Source: Lachnospiraceae bacterium (GTDB lineage Bacteria; Bacillota; Clostridia; Lachnospirales; Lachnospiraceae). From it: a stretch of DNA of 37,173 bases. The DNA lies in contig JAFSXN010000199.1 of the NCBI GenBank assembly GCA_017444015.1, forward strand, positions 1 through 37,173, written 5' to 3'. Both the position numbers and the translations under genes were made by a program. The notes beneath the pieces are model-generated. The model saw only the letters and a program-made list of their open reading frames with translations. It made no database searches and had not been told where the DNA came from. Every line of letters begins with the position of its first letter. Position 1 is the stretch's first letter. Of the stretch, positions 1 to 8,189 are shown in pieces.

Positions 1-331
1 TAAATGACAATATTTTGCAACTGCAAATTCGAGAAAAACCTTCCGAATATCCGCTCGAAATCAACGGTTTGTGGCTCTGCCCCTATTTGAAAAATATGGC
101 ATTTTATTCTATGTAGTTGTCAAAGTACACGGGAATTAGAGTTAATGGATACTGTCAGGATCATTATAGCAAATTTTACTATAAACAACAGGAGTCCGGC
201 GTAGGAACAGCATATCCGAAACTTAATATTTTTTCTATTGTATTTTAAAGGCGAATATTTTAGTATTATAGAGGGAGTCAGGTAGTGGAATAATTGATAA
301 GGAAGGCGCTTGCCAGGCGTCTGAGGGGAGA
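1..331. other. Upstream non-coding region before the carboxypeptidase gene
   Basis: No convincing gene is seen here. The stretch is more AT-rich than the genes and looks like a regulatory or intergenic region. It holds a short inverted repeat, TTATAG and CTATAA separated by 9 nt, near 162-182, and a promoter-like pair at 238-266. The upstream neighbour lies outside the window, so it is not known whether the first part is the 3' tail of another unit. Confidence 0.5.
238..266 (+). promoter_or_regulatory. Candidate sigma-A promoter for the dacF-like gene
   Basis: The -35-like TTGTAT (238-243) is separated by 17 nt from the -10-like TAGTAT (261-266). Each box matches consensus at four of six positions and the spacer is optimal. 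The AT-rich setting makes chance matches likely, so the call is tentative. It would give a leader of about 60 nt. Confidence 0.35.
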
Positions 332-1564
332 ATGGCAGAGGAAAGTATTTTTCTTTCGCTGGATGAGGAAGAGGTCCTGAGGCGAAAGAAGGCGGCGTAT
401 CATGCCGTAATGAGGAGAAAAAACAGAAAGAAGCGGCTCGTACAGGCCAGGATACGGCTTGCGGGGCTGATTCTTTTTATTGTACTTATAATCGGGGTAC
501 TCGGCTTTATGATCTTCAAGCTCGTCGGAGTACTTCAGGGTCCGGAAAAGACGACGACGGAGGTATCGGCGGATCCGGCGTTTGGAACTATCGAGCGGGT
601 GATCGAGCCCACGGTCGAGGAGCCGGAACCGGAGCCTGAGCCGGAATCGCTTCAGGGTCCCGGAACTGTCTATCAGGCAGCCGTTGATGAGGATAAGGGG
701 GTCGGCAGGGTAACGAGCGAGGTATTCGGATCCTACGCGATCTTAGTAGATAAAACGGAGCAGAAGGTGATTGCGGGGAGGGATTATCAGACGCGGATCT
801 CGCCTGCCTCGATGACCAAGGTCCTGACGCTTTTGGTGGCGGTTGAGCATCTGACCCCGGCGCAGTTAGATGAGCCGTATACGATCTTAAACGAGGTGAC
901 CAGCTTTGTTTACGCGCATGATTGCAGCGAAGCCGGTTTTTTGGACGATGAGGTAGTAACGATCAGGGATCTGCTCTACGGGACGATCCTGCCCTCCGGC
1001 GGGGATGCGGCGCTGTCACTGGCGTACTATATCGCTGGCTCCCACGAAGCCTTTGTCGATCTGATGAATGAAAAGCTGGCGGAGCTGGGGCTTTCGTCGA
1101 CGGCGCATTTTACGAACTGTATCGGACTCTATGATGAGGAGCATTACTGTACGCCCTATGATATGGCGATGATCATGTGTACGGCGATGGACAACGAGCT
1201 TTGCAGAGAGATCCTGTCCGCGAGGAAATATCTGACGAGTCTGACACCGGAGCATCCGGAGGGAATCCTGCTTTCGAACTGGTTCCTTCGCAGGATCGAG
1301 GATAAGGACGCGGGAACGGTGACGGTCCTTGGCGGAAAGACGGGCTTTGTCAATGAGTCGGGAAACTGCGCGGTAAGTCTCGCGACAGGAGACGACGGGA
1401 AGGAATATGTGGCGGTTGTCGCGAATTCCCGGAGCGCCTGGCGTTGTATTTATGATCATGTAGCCCTGTACCGGCAGTATTTTGATCCGGGCTATGTCGA
1501 GCCTGCTGTAGAGGTTCCGGAAACAGAGGAGGAGCTTGCGGAGGATTCTCAGGCGGAGGATTAG
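332..1564 (+). CDS. dacF: D-alanyl-D-alanine carboxypeptidase (PBP5/DacF-like), membrane anchored
   Basis: This penicillin-binding protein removes the terminal D-Ala from peptidoglycan stem peptides outside the membrane. A basic cytoplasmic N-terminus (1-42) is followed by one membrane segment (about 43-66) and an acidic Pro-Glu spacer (about 95-106). The peptidase S11 domain has SMTK with the catalytic Ser160 and Lys163, SGG at 222-224 in the place of the SxN motif, and GGKTG at 334-338. The signal-anchor N-terminus differs from the cleaved signal peptide plus C-terminal amphipathic anchor of classical PBP5/DacF. The tail is rich in Glu and Asp. A GAGGGGAG Shine-Dalgarno at 323-330 sits close to the ATG. 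The 3' end is adjacent to, or overlaps, the pseudouridine synthase gene, so translation is probably coupled. The S11 family is clear; the exact orthologue (dacF or dacA type) is uncertain. Confidence 0.85.
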   Translation: MAEESIFLSLDEEEVLRRKKAAYHAVMRRKNRKKRLVQARIRLAGLILFIVLIIGVLGFMIFKLVGVLQGPEKTTTEVSADPAFGTIERVIEPTVEEPEPEPEPESLQGPGTVYQAAVDEDKGVGRVTSEVFGSYAILVDKTEQKVIAGRDYQTRISPASMTKVLTLLVAVEHLTPAQLDEPYTILNEVTSFVYAHDCSEAGFLDDEVVTIRDLLYGTILPSGGDAALSLAYYIAGSHEAFVDLMNEKLAELGLSSTAHFTNCIGLYDEEHYCTPYDMAMIMCTAMDNELCREILSARKYLTSLTPEHPEGILLSNWFLRRIEDKDAGTVTVLGGKTGFVNESGNCAVSLATGDDGKEYVAVVANSRSAWRCIYDHVALYRQYFDPGYVEPAVEVPETEEELAEDSQAED

Positions 1565-1571
1565 TCCAGAA

Positions 1572-2330
1572 GTGGATTTTAGAATATTATATGAAAACAA
1601 GGATCTGATCGCGGTTTATAAGCCGGCGGGGATAGCGACGGAGACGAGGGACGTTCTTTCGGAGGATATGGTAAGCCTCGTACGGAAGTATGCTGCGGGG
1701 AAGGAAAGGCCATTAACAGCCGGGCAGAAGGCTCTAAACGATTCAGGGAAGCAGGGTAACCGGGCAGATACAGCTCCTGGATCGATCGAGCCTGTTCACA
1801 GACTGGATCAGCCCGTCTCCGGGATCCTGATTTTTGCAAAAAACAAGGAGAGCTTTCGAAAGCTTTCCGCGCAGCTTTCCGGAAATCAGTGCGATAAGAG
1901 ATATCTGGCGGTGGTGGAGGGAGCTGTGCCTTTGGCGGAAGGCGAGGTTCATCTGACCCACTATCTGAAAAAGGAAATTAGCGGGCGCGGGACGAAGGCT
2001 GTGATTTGTAAAGCCTCTGAGCAGGGGGCGAAAAAGGCGGAGCTGATATATAAAATAACAAAGGTATTAAACGACCCGCCGCGCTCAGTCCTTGAGATCC
2101 GATTGCTGACCGGGCGGTTTCATCAGATCCGGGCGCAGCTTTCGGCCATCGGGCATCCGATCCTCGGAGATATGAAATATGGGTATCAGGGTTCGCGGAT
2201 CGATTCCTGCGAGATCGCACTGCTTTGTTACCATATCGCGTTTGTGGACCCGGGGAGTAAGAAGCAAATCGAGCTTTCCTTAGATGAAAATGATCCCGCA
2301 ATGGTTGATTTTTTGGGTAATTACGGGTAG
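1572..2330 (+). CDS. RluA/RluD-family 23S rRNA (or tRNA) pseudouridine synthase
   Basis: The enzyme isomerises uridine to pseudouridine in structured RNA in the cytoplasm. The signature [14 protein letters not shown] carries the catalytic Asp (about residue 79 from this start), and [10 protein letters not shown] and [11 protein letters not shown] are the usual RluA-family C-terminal motifs. No N-terminal S4 domain is present, so it belongs to the short RluA-type group. The GTG at 1572 gives an N-terminus, [20 protein letters not shown], that starts exactly where short family members usually do, with GGCGGAGGA at 1552-1560 as ribosome site. A TTG at 1536, which would overlap dacF, is the alternative. 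A low-complexity insert of about 30 residues, just before the HRLD motif, is longer than I expect for the family. The target base cannot be told from sequence. Confidence 0.85.
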   Translation: MDFRILYENKDLIAVYKPAGIATETRDVLSEDMVSLVRKYAAGKERPLTAGQKALNDSGKQGNRADTAPGSIEPVHRLDQPVSGILIFAKNKESFRKLSAQLSGNQCDKRYLAVVEGAVPLAEGEVHLTHYLKKEISGRGTKAVICKASEQGAKKAELIYKITKVLNDPPRSVLEIRLLTGRFHQIRAQLSAIGHPILGDMKYGYQGSRIDSCEIALLCYHIAFVDPGSKKQIELSLDENDPAMVDFLGNYG

Positions 2331-2395
2331 GATATGATTATTATAGGAAGAATCTATTTGATCCGTTTAAGATAACAGTGTGGAGGAAGAAGAGC

Positions 2396-3832
2396 ATGGC
2401 GGAAAAAAAGCTGGTGGAAGCGATCACCTCGATGGAGGAGGATTTTGCGAAGTGGTATACGGATGTCGTTAAGAAGGCGGAGCTGATCGATTACAGCAAC
2501 GTAAAGGGCTGTATGGTCATAAAGCCCGCCGGTTACGCGATCTGGGAGAATATACAGAAGGAGCTGGACAGACGTTTCAAGGAAACGGGCGTGGAAAACG
2601 TCTATATGCCGATGTTCATACCGGAGAGTCTGCTGCAGAAGGAAAAGGATCACGTCGAGGGCTTTGCGCCTGAAGCGGCGTGGGTAACCTACGGCGGCTC
2701 TGAGCCGTTACAGGAAAGAATGTGCGTCAGACCGACCTCGGAGACGCTGTTCTGCGACTTTTACGCCGGAGATATCCATTCCTACCGGGATCTGCCGAGG
2801 CTCTATAACCAGTGGTGTTCGGTCGTGCGCTGGGAAAAGACCACCAGGCCCTTCCTTCGTTCGAGAGAGTTCTTATGGCAGGAGGGACATACCGCCCACG
2901 CGACGGCGGAGGACGCGGAGGAGCGGACGAAGCAGATGCTCAACGTCTACGCGGATTTCTGCGAGGAAGTCCTTGCGATACCGGTTGTCCGCGGCCAGAA
3001 AACGGAGAAGGAAAAGTTCGCGGGAGCGGAGGCCACCTATACGATCGAGGCTTTGATGCACGACGGTCAGGCCTTGCAGTCGGGGACCAGCCATAACTTC
3101 GGCGACGGCTTTGCGAAGGCCTTTGATATTCAATTTACAGATAAGGATAATTCCTTAAAGTATGTTTATCAGACCTCCTGGGGAATGTCGACGAGGATCA
3201 TCGGCGCGATCATCATGGTCCACGGGGACAACAGCGGGTTGAAGCTGCCGCCGAGGATCGCTCCCTGTCAGGTCGCGGTGATCCCGATCCAGCAGAAGAA
3301 GGAAGGCGTTCTGGAAGCGGCTGCGGGGATCCGCGACGCATTGAAGGAAAGCGGGCTTCAGGCGAAGTTGGATGACGCGGATAAGAGTCCCGGATGGAAG
3401 TTCTCGGAGCAGGAGATGCGGGGGATCCCTTTAAGAGTTGAGATCGGACCGAAGGATCTTGAGGACGGAAACTGTGTTCTGGTCCGCAGAGATACGAGAG
3501 AAAAGGTGACTGTTCCTATCAGTGAGGCGGGAGCTAAGGCGAAGGAGCTTCTAGAGACGATCCAGAAAGAAATGCTTGAGAGAGCGAAGGAGCATCTGGA
3601 GGAACATACTTACGAAGCGACGGAGTATACGGAGTTTCAGAAGACGATAGAGGAAAAGCCGGGCTTTGTCAAGGCGATGTGGTGCGGCGACCGGGCCTGT
3701 GAGGATAAGATCAAGGAGGAAACGGGCGCTACCTCGCGGTGTATGCCCTTTGAGCAGAAGCGGCTGTCGGAGAGCTGTATCTGCTGCGGGAAGCCTGCGA
3801 AGGCGCTGGTATATTGGGGAAGAGCATATTGA
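2396..3832 (+). CDS. proS: Prolyl-tRNA synthetase, archaeal/eukaryotic-like type
   Basis: It charges tRNA-Pro with proline in the cytoplasm. It is a class II synthetase of 478 residues without the bacterial INS editing insertion. RPTSET at 112-117 and the motif 2 region [15 protein letters not shown] (151-165) are present, followed by an anticodon-binding domain. The C-terminal domain has a four-Cys pattern ([10 protein letters not shown] and SCICCGK) and ends in YWGRAY; this zinc-ribbon-like domain with a terminal Tyr is typical of the short archaeal-type ProRS. The ATG at 2396 is chosen because GGAGGA (2382-2387) lies 8 nt upstream and [11 protein letters not shown] is the usual family start; a GTG at 2378 would put that site inside the gene. 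Its stop codon directly abuts structured repeat copy C1. Confidence 0.96.
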   Translation: MAEKKLVEAITSMEEDFAKWYTDVVKKAELIDYSNVKGCMVIKPAGYAIWENIQKELDRRFKETGVENVYMPMFIPESLLQKEKDHVEGFAPEAAWVTYGGSEPLQERMCVRPTSETLFCDFYAGDIHSYRDLPRLYNQWCSVVRWEKTTRPFLRSREFLWQEGHTAHATAEDAEERTKQMLNVYADFCEEVLAIPVVRGQKTEKEKFAGAEATYTIEALMHDGQALQSGTSHNFGDGFAKAFDIQFTDKDNSLKYVYQTSWGMSTRIIGAIIMVHGDNSGLKLPPRIAPCQVAVIPIQQKKEGVLEAAAGIRDALKESGLQAKLDDADKSPGWKFSEQEMRGIPLRVEIGPKDLEDGNCVLVRRDTREKVTVPISEAGAKAKELLETIQKEMLERAKEHLEEHTYEATEYTEFQKTIEEKPGFVKAMWCGDRACEDKIKEETGATSRCMPFEQKRLSESCICCGKPAKALVYWGRAY

Positions 3833-3962
3833 CTCTGGTGTTTTGCGCGTTCTTTTCGATGTGTTTTCGTAAGAGAGATTCAGCGCAAAACCCAGAGGGG
3901 CAAAAACATCTGTTTTTCAAGATGTGTTTGTCGATAATGGATTTACGGTAGTAAATCCTATC
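3833..3962 (+). repeat. Structured intergenic repeat, family C, copy 1 (C1)
   Basis: It begins immediately after the proS stop and has three predicted stems. P1 pairs 3833-3848 with 3883-3897 (6 bp, a bulged T at 3839, then 9 bp) around a 34-nt loop. P2 pairs AAAAACATCT (3902-3911) with AGATGTGTTT (3920-3929), one mismatch. P3 is GGATTTAC, loop GGTA, GTAAATCC (3939-3958). The block 3894-3962 matches 29663-29731 at 66 of 69 positions. It ends shortly before the ackA ribosome site, so it would lie in the 5' leader of ackA in a read-through transcript. There is no U-tract after P3. Function unknown; it could be an mRNA-processing or stability element, a regulatory RNA or a non-autonomous mobile repeat. 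Confidence 0.85.
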
Positions 3963-3987
3963 ATTACAAAGTATGGAGGAGATTATC

Positions 3988-5181
3988 ATGAAGGTATTGG
4001 TTATTAACTGCGGCAGCTCGTCATTGAAGTATCAGCTGATTGATTCGGAGACGGAGCAGGTTTTGGCGAAGGGTCTCTGTGAGCGGATCGGGATCGAGGG
4101 AGGAATGCTCTCCCATACCCCGGCGGGGAAGGAGAAGATCGAGACCTCGGTGGATATGCCGGATCACGTCAAGGCAGTGGAGCTTGTGCTTCAGAGCCTT
4201 ACGGACAAAGAAAACGGAGTGATCGACAGCCTTGAGGATATCGATGCGGTCGGACACCGGATCGTACACGGCGGAGAGAGCTTCGCGGAGGCGACGCTGA
4301 TCACGGACGAGGTCATCAAAGCCATCGAGGAGTGCAACGATCTTGCGCCGTTGCATAATCCCGCGAATCTGATCGGGATCAGCTCCTGCAAAAAGCTGAT
4401 GCCGAATACGCCGATGGTCGGGGTTTTTGATACGGCCTTTCATCAGACCATGCCGAAGAAGGCGTATCTGTACGGGATCCCTTACGAGTATTATGAAAAG
4501 TATAAAGTCAGACGCTACGGCTTCCATGGGACCAGTCACAGCTATGTTTCCAAGCGGGCGGCTGAAATATTGCACAAGGATCCCAGGGAGTTTAAGGTGA
4601 TCGTCTGCCATCTGGGCAACGGGGCGAGCATCAGCGCGGTAAAGAACGGGGAGTGCGTGGATACGAGTATGGGTCTGACGCCGCTGGAGGGCCTGTTTAT
4701 GGGGACCCGTTCGGGGGATCTGGATCCCGCGATCCTTGAGTTTATTTGTAACAAAGAAAATATCTCGATCTCGGAGATGACGAATATCCTGAACAAGAAA
4801 TCCGGAGTTCTCGGTCTGTCGGGCCTTTCCAGCGATTTCAGGGATCTGATCGAGGCCAGGGACAAGGGAAACGAGAGAGCGAAGACGACGTTAGAGGCCT
4901 ACGCTTACCGGGTGGCGAAGTACATCGGCGCTTATACCGCGGCGATGAACGGGACGGACGCCATCGTATTTACGGCCGGGATCGGCGAGAACAATAAGGA
5001 CGTCCGCCAGATGGTCGGCGATTATCTGACTTATATGGGAACGGGAGTTGACCGGGGCAAGAACGAGACCCGGGGAGAGGAAGCTATTATTTCTCCCGGA
5101 GCGGCGAGGATCCCGATCCTTGTAGTTCCTACGAACGAGGAGCTGGCGATCGCGAAGGAAACCGTGGCGCTGGTTTCTTAG
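3988..5181 (+). CDS. ackA: Acetate kinase
   Basis: It interconverts acetyl phosphate plus ADP with acetate plus ATP, the last step of acetate fermentation. The 397-residue protein starts MKVLVINCGSSSLKYQL, the first ASKHA phosphate-binding motif. It also contains VGHRIVHGGE, the RYGFHGTSH motif, CHLGNGAS and FTAGIGEN, all hallmarks of AckA. The ATG at 3988 is chosen because GGAGGAG (3975-3981) lies 6 nt upstream; the in-frame codon at 3973 would leave no ribosome site. Phosphotransacetylase (pta), the common partner, is not in the window. It is preceded by repeat C1 and followed by repeat A1. Confidence 0.97.
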   Translation: MKVLVINCGSSSLKYQLIDSETEQVLAKGLCERIGIEGGMLSHTPAGKEKIETSVDMPDHVKAVELVLQSLTDKENGVIDSLEDIDAVGHRIVHGGESFAEATLITDEVIKAIEECNDLAPLHNPANLIGISSCKKLMPNTPMVGVFDTAFHQTMPKKAYLYGIPYEYYEKYKVRRYGFHGTSHSYVSKRAAEILHKDPREFKVIVCHLGNGASISAVKNGECVDTSMGLTPLEGLFMGTRSGDLDPAILEFICNKENISISEMTNILNKKSGVLGLSGLSSDFRDLIEARDKGNERAKTTLEAYAYRVAKYIGAYTAAMNGTDAIVFTAGIGENNKDVRQMVGDYLTYMGTGVDRGKNETRGEEAIISPGAARIPILVVPTNEELAIAKETVALVS

Positions 5182-5183
5182 TG

Positions 5184-5255
5184 GCGGTTTCCCGTAAGGG
5201 ACCGCGCGGAATTTTCTTGAAAATTCCGCATAAAAGAATCGCTCTGCGATTCTTC
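5184..5255 (-). repeat. Three-hairpin palindromic element, family A, copy 1 (A1)
   Basis: This 72-bp element lies just after the ackA stop. On the + strand it is GCGGT-TT-CCC, loop GTAA, GGG-ACCGC (5184-5205); a perfect 11-bp hairpin with 2-nt loop (5206-5216 with 5219-5229); and AAGAATCGC, loop TCT, GCGATTCTT (5234-5254). Read on the - strand it aligns along its length with 34608-34682 inside ileS, and in the same frame it reads EESQSDSFMRNFQ then ENSARSLTGNR, 24 codons without a stop. Strand is given as - to match the ileS copy. The last hairpin could also act as a weak ackA terminator, though no strong T-run follows. Confidence 0.85.
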
Positions 5256-5316
5256 ATTGTGTTTTATGGTGAAGTTACGATTACAAATACCGGAAATAAA
5301 AATCGGAGAATCCCAT

Positions 5317-6672
5317 ATGTCAATCAGACTTCCGGAGAAGGTGAATTTTATCATATCCAGGCTGACAGATGCCGGATTTGAAGCGTACTCCGTTGGCGGG
5401 TGCATACGGGATTCTTTGCTTCAAAGGACCCCGGAGGACTGGGATATTACGACCAGCGCGAGACCGGAGCAGGTCAAGAGGCTGTTTCGCCGGACCGTGG
5501 ATACCGGGATCAAGCATGGGACCGTGACGGTTTTGATCGGGGATGACGGCTTTGAGGTCACGACCTATCGGCTGGACGGCGTTTACGAGGACAGCAGGCA
5601 TCCCAGGGAGGTCACGTTTACAACGACGCTTACCGAGGATCTTTCCCGGCGTGATTTTACGATCAATGCGCTTGCCTATAACGATCAGGACGGACTGATC
5701 GACGCTTTCAGCGGGCTTTCGGATCTGGAGAACGGGCTGATCCGGGCGGTGGGAAATCCCTGTGAGAGGTTTTCGGAGGATGCCCTTCGGATCATGCGGG
5801 CGGTACGCTTTTCGGCGCAGCTGAATTTTACGATCGAAGAAAAGACCTTTGAGGCGATCCGTCCGAAGGCGGAAAACCTGAAAAAGATCAGTGCGGAGCG
5901 GATCCGGGTAGAGCTGACCAGGCTCCTTTGCTCAAAGCATCCGGAGAAGTTATTGACCCTTTCGGAGTGCGGGATCACGGCGGTCATTCTTCCGGAGTTT
6001 GACCACGCGCTCTTAACAGAGCAGAACAACCAGCATCATATGTATGATGTCGGACGGCATACCATCGAGACCTTAAAGCATTCGACGATCTATGATGAGA
6101 AGCTCTCGGAGCAGGAAAAAACCGTTTTAAGGCTTACGATGCTTCTGCACGATCTGGGTAAGCCCGACTGTCATACCAGGGATGCGGACGGAACGGACCA
6201 TTTTAAGGGACATTCTGAGGCAAGTGTAAAAAAAGCAGATGATATTTTAAGACGGCTGAAATTTGATAACAAGACGATCGATCAGGTTCTGACCCTGGTG
6301 CGCTATCACGATCACAGGGATGCCGCCTCCAAGCGGAGTGTAAGGCGGACTGCTGTGAAGGTCGGAACGGAGCTGATGCCTCTCTGGTTCCTTGTAAGGC
6401 GGTGCGATACCATGGGGCAGAGCGTTTATATCCGTGAGGAAAAGCTTGCGCAGATCGATGAATATGAGAGGGTTTATCAGGAGATCCTTACGGAGCAGGA
6501 CTGTCTTTCCTTAAAGGCTATGGCCGTGAAGGGAAAGGATCTGATTGAGGCGGGGATCGCCCCGGGACCGGAGCTTGGCAGGATCCTTAATGAGATGTTG
6601 GAGCTGGTACTGGATGAGCCTTCCCGCAATACGAAAGAATATCTGATGGGACGGCTGGAAGATTTGGTATGA
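5317..6672 (+). CDS. cca: CCA tRNA nucleotidyltransferase with HD domain
   Basis: It builds or repairs the 3' CCA end of tRNA from CTP and ATP. The nucleotidyltransferase head has GGCIRDSLLQRTPEDWDI (about 27-44) with the metal-binding Asp pair written DWD (41-43), then RRDFTINALAY and the RIMRAVRF RNA-binding region. An HD domain follows, with LHDLGKP (His278, Asp279) and HFKGHSEAS. Length is 451 residues. The ATG at 5317 is chosen because GGAG at 5305-5308 lies about 8 nt upstream and MSIRLPEKV matches family starts; an in-frame TTG at 5257 lies next to repeat A1. The stop overlaps the next start by ATGA, indicating translational coupling. A poly(A) polymerase of the same family is possible but less likely. 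Confidence 0.93.
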   Translation: MSIRLPEKVNFIISRLTDAGFEAYSVGGCIRDSLLQRTPEDWDITTSARPEQVKRLFRRTVDTGIKHGTVTVLIGDDGFEVTTYRLDGVYEDSRHPREVTFTTTLTEDLSRRDFTINALAYNDQDGLIDAFSGLSDLENGLIRAVGNPCERFSEDALRIMRAVRFSAQLNFTIEEKTFEAIRPKAENLKKISAERIRVELTRLLCSKHPEKLLTLSECGITAVILPEFDHALLTEQNNQHHMYDVGRHTIETLKHSTIYDEKLSEQEKTVLRLTMLLHDLGKPDCHTRDADGTDHFKGHSEASVKKADDILRRLKFDNKTIDQVLTLVRYHDHRDAASKRSVRRTAVKVGTELMPLWFLVRRCDTMGQSVYIREEKLAQIDEYERVYQEILTEQDCLSLKAMAVKGKDLIEAGIAPGPELGRILNEMLELVLDEPSRNTKEYLMGRLEDLV

Positions 6673-8180
6673 AGAACATATTCCTCCCGGTTACGATCGT
6701 TCTGGTCCTGACCATACTGGGTTGTGTGCTGATCGCAAATGAATATCAGAAGGGCTCGCGTAAGGGCGATGCCGGGCTTGTTATGGGAACAGTTCCGGAG
6801 GGACCGGAGATCGAACAGGATATAGATCTGACCGCTTCCCATGCGAAGGGCATGGTCCTTGCTGTCGTAGCGGGAGTTGATCCCACGGAGAGGCTCTTAA
6901 CCCTTAAGGATGTGGAAAGCGACAAAACAGGCGAGGTCCCTTACGACGGAACGACAGCCTTTTATGATAAGTTCGGGCAGAGCATTACCGCGGGCGAGCT
7001 TTCCTGCGGAGATATCGTTGACGTGCGCTACGACGACGGGATGAAGCTGACGAGCGTCAAGCAGAGCAGCGATATCTTTACGATCACCGATGTTGTGAAA
7101 TATTCGGTGGATGAGCAGAAGAAGATCTTTACGGTCGCAGGGGATTCCTATAAATTTAACGACGACGTATATATCTATTCCGATGATGAGAAGGGCTCCT
7201 GGATGGATCTGACGGATATGGATACGTTAACGGTCCGGGGGATGGACCGGACGATCTGGTCCGTGGTCGTACAGAAGGGACATGGGTATATCCGTCTGAA
7301 GAATGATACCTATTTTGTCGGCGGCTGGATCGAGGTCGGAAATGAGATCATCCGTACGATCACGGAGGATATGCTGATGGTGGCGCCGGAAGGCGATTTT
7401 CACGTCCGGCTTACCAACGGAGGATATCTCGGGGAAAAGGATGTTCAGATCATACGGAATAAGGAGACGGTGATCGACCTTTCGGAGATCGAGATCGAAG
7501 AAGTGGCAATCGGCCACGTTGAGTTTACGCTGTCGCCGGTCTACGCGCAGCTTTATATTGACGGACAGATCACGGAGTATGAGGAAAGGGTGCCGCTGGA
7601 ATATGGGATCCATAATATCCGGGTAGAGGCAGCAGGCTATGAGACGGTAACGACCAATATCAAGGTCGGCGCGGCGTACGCGAACGTGGATATCGCGCTG
7701 GATCCGGACGGAAGCGAGTCGACGGCTTCCAATAATACGGAGGGGGCCTTCGGTACAACGAGGACAGCCCCGAACGGGCAGACGACTTCAACGACGACTG
7801 CAACTGCTGCTTCGACTACGGCGCCGTATATCTCCGGAACAGCTTCCCAGGCGACGCCTTCCGCGACGAGTGCGACTTCTTCAACCGGAACGACTGCGGC
7901 CGTAACTACAACGACAACTGCTGCGACATCAAGTACGCAGACCGACACGAACGTTGTTTCAGGGACTAAAAAGATCTTTGTCGAGCAGCCGGCGGGAGCG
8001 GAGGTTTATCTGGACGGCAGCTATATCGGGATCGCCCCGGCTTCTACGACGAAGGTGACGGGAATGCATATCATTACTCTGAGCAAGACAGGGTTTGTCA
8101 CGAAGAGCTATACCGTGACCGTAGAGAACGACGGAAAGGATATCACGTTCTCCTTCAGCGATCTGGAGAAGGCGGAGTAG
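6669..8180 (+). CDS. Secreted or membrane-anchored PEGA-domain protein
   Basis: I do not recognise a characterised orthologue. Residues 5-22 form a hydrophobic N-terminal segment (signal anchor; Cys19 in ILGC is a weak lipobox). A beta-rich extracellular region of about 230 residues follows, then a first PEGA domain (about 283-345, with AQLYIDG and YGIHNIRVEAAGY). A Thr/Ser/Ala linker of about 85 residues (346-432) resembles a cell-wall or glycosylated spacer. The second PEGA domain (433-497) has AEVYLDGSYIG and GMHIITLSKTGF. PEGA domains occur in surface-layer and envelope proteins and some sensor proteins. The start overlaps the cca stop (ATGA), so the gene is translationally coupled to a tRNA-processing gene. 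The domain call is confident; the role is unknown. Confidence 0.8.
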   Translation: MKNIFLPVTIVLVLTILGCVLIANEYQKGSRKGDAGLVMGTVPEGPEIEQDIDLTASHAKGMVLAVVAGVDPTERLLTLKDVESDKTGEVPYDGTTAFYDKFGQSITAGELSCGDIVDVRYDDGMKLTSVKQSSDIFTITDVVKYSVDEQKKIFTVAGDSYKFNDDVYIYSDDEKGSWMDLTDMDTLTVRGMDRTIWSVVVQKGHGYIRLKNDTYFVGGWIEVGNEIIRTITEDMLMVAPEGDFHVRLTNGGYLGEKDVQIIRNKETVIDLSEIEIEEVAIGHVEFTLSPVYAQLYIDGQITEYEERVPLEYGIHNIRVEAAGYETVTTNIKVGAAYANVDIALDPDGSESTASNNTEGAFGTTRTAPNGQTTSTTTATAASTTAPYISGTASQATPSATSATSSTGTTAAVTTTTTAATSSTQTDTNVVSGTKKIFVEQPAGAEVYLDGSYIGIAPASTTKVTGMHIITLSKTGFVTKSYTVTVENDGKDITFSFSDLEKAE

Positions 8181-8189
8181 ATAATAAAG

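Noticed and set aside
2378-2395. GTG start for proS at 2378
   Set aside because: It would place the GGAGGA ribosome site inside the gene; ATG 2396 has correct spacing and the family N-terminus.
3902-3929. P2 of family C as a bidirectional terminator (A-tract, stem, T-tract)
   Set aside because: The stem beyond the A/T arms is only 6 weak pairs and the sequence continues into a conserved third stem, so an RNA-structure role fits better.
3973-3987. Upstream start for ackA at 3973
   Set aside because: The codon overlaps the ribosome site of ATG 3988, and acetate kinases begin MKVLVINCGSSS.
5178-5405. Minus-strand 75-codon ORF containing repeat A1 as a real gene
   Set aside because: It runs antisense into the start of cca and has no ribosome site; its only meaningful part is the element-encoded peptide frame.
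7637-7948. Minus-strand Val/Ala-rich ORF
   Set aside because: It is the antisense shadow of the Thr/Ala/Ser linker in the PEGA protein, with no ribosome site or domain.
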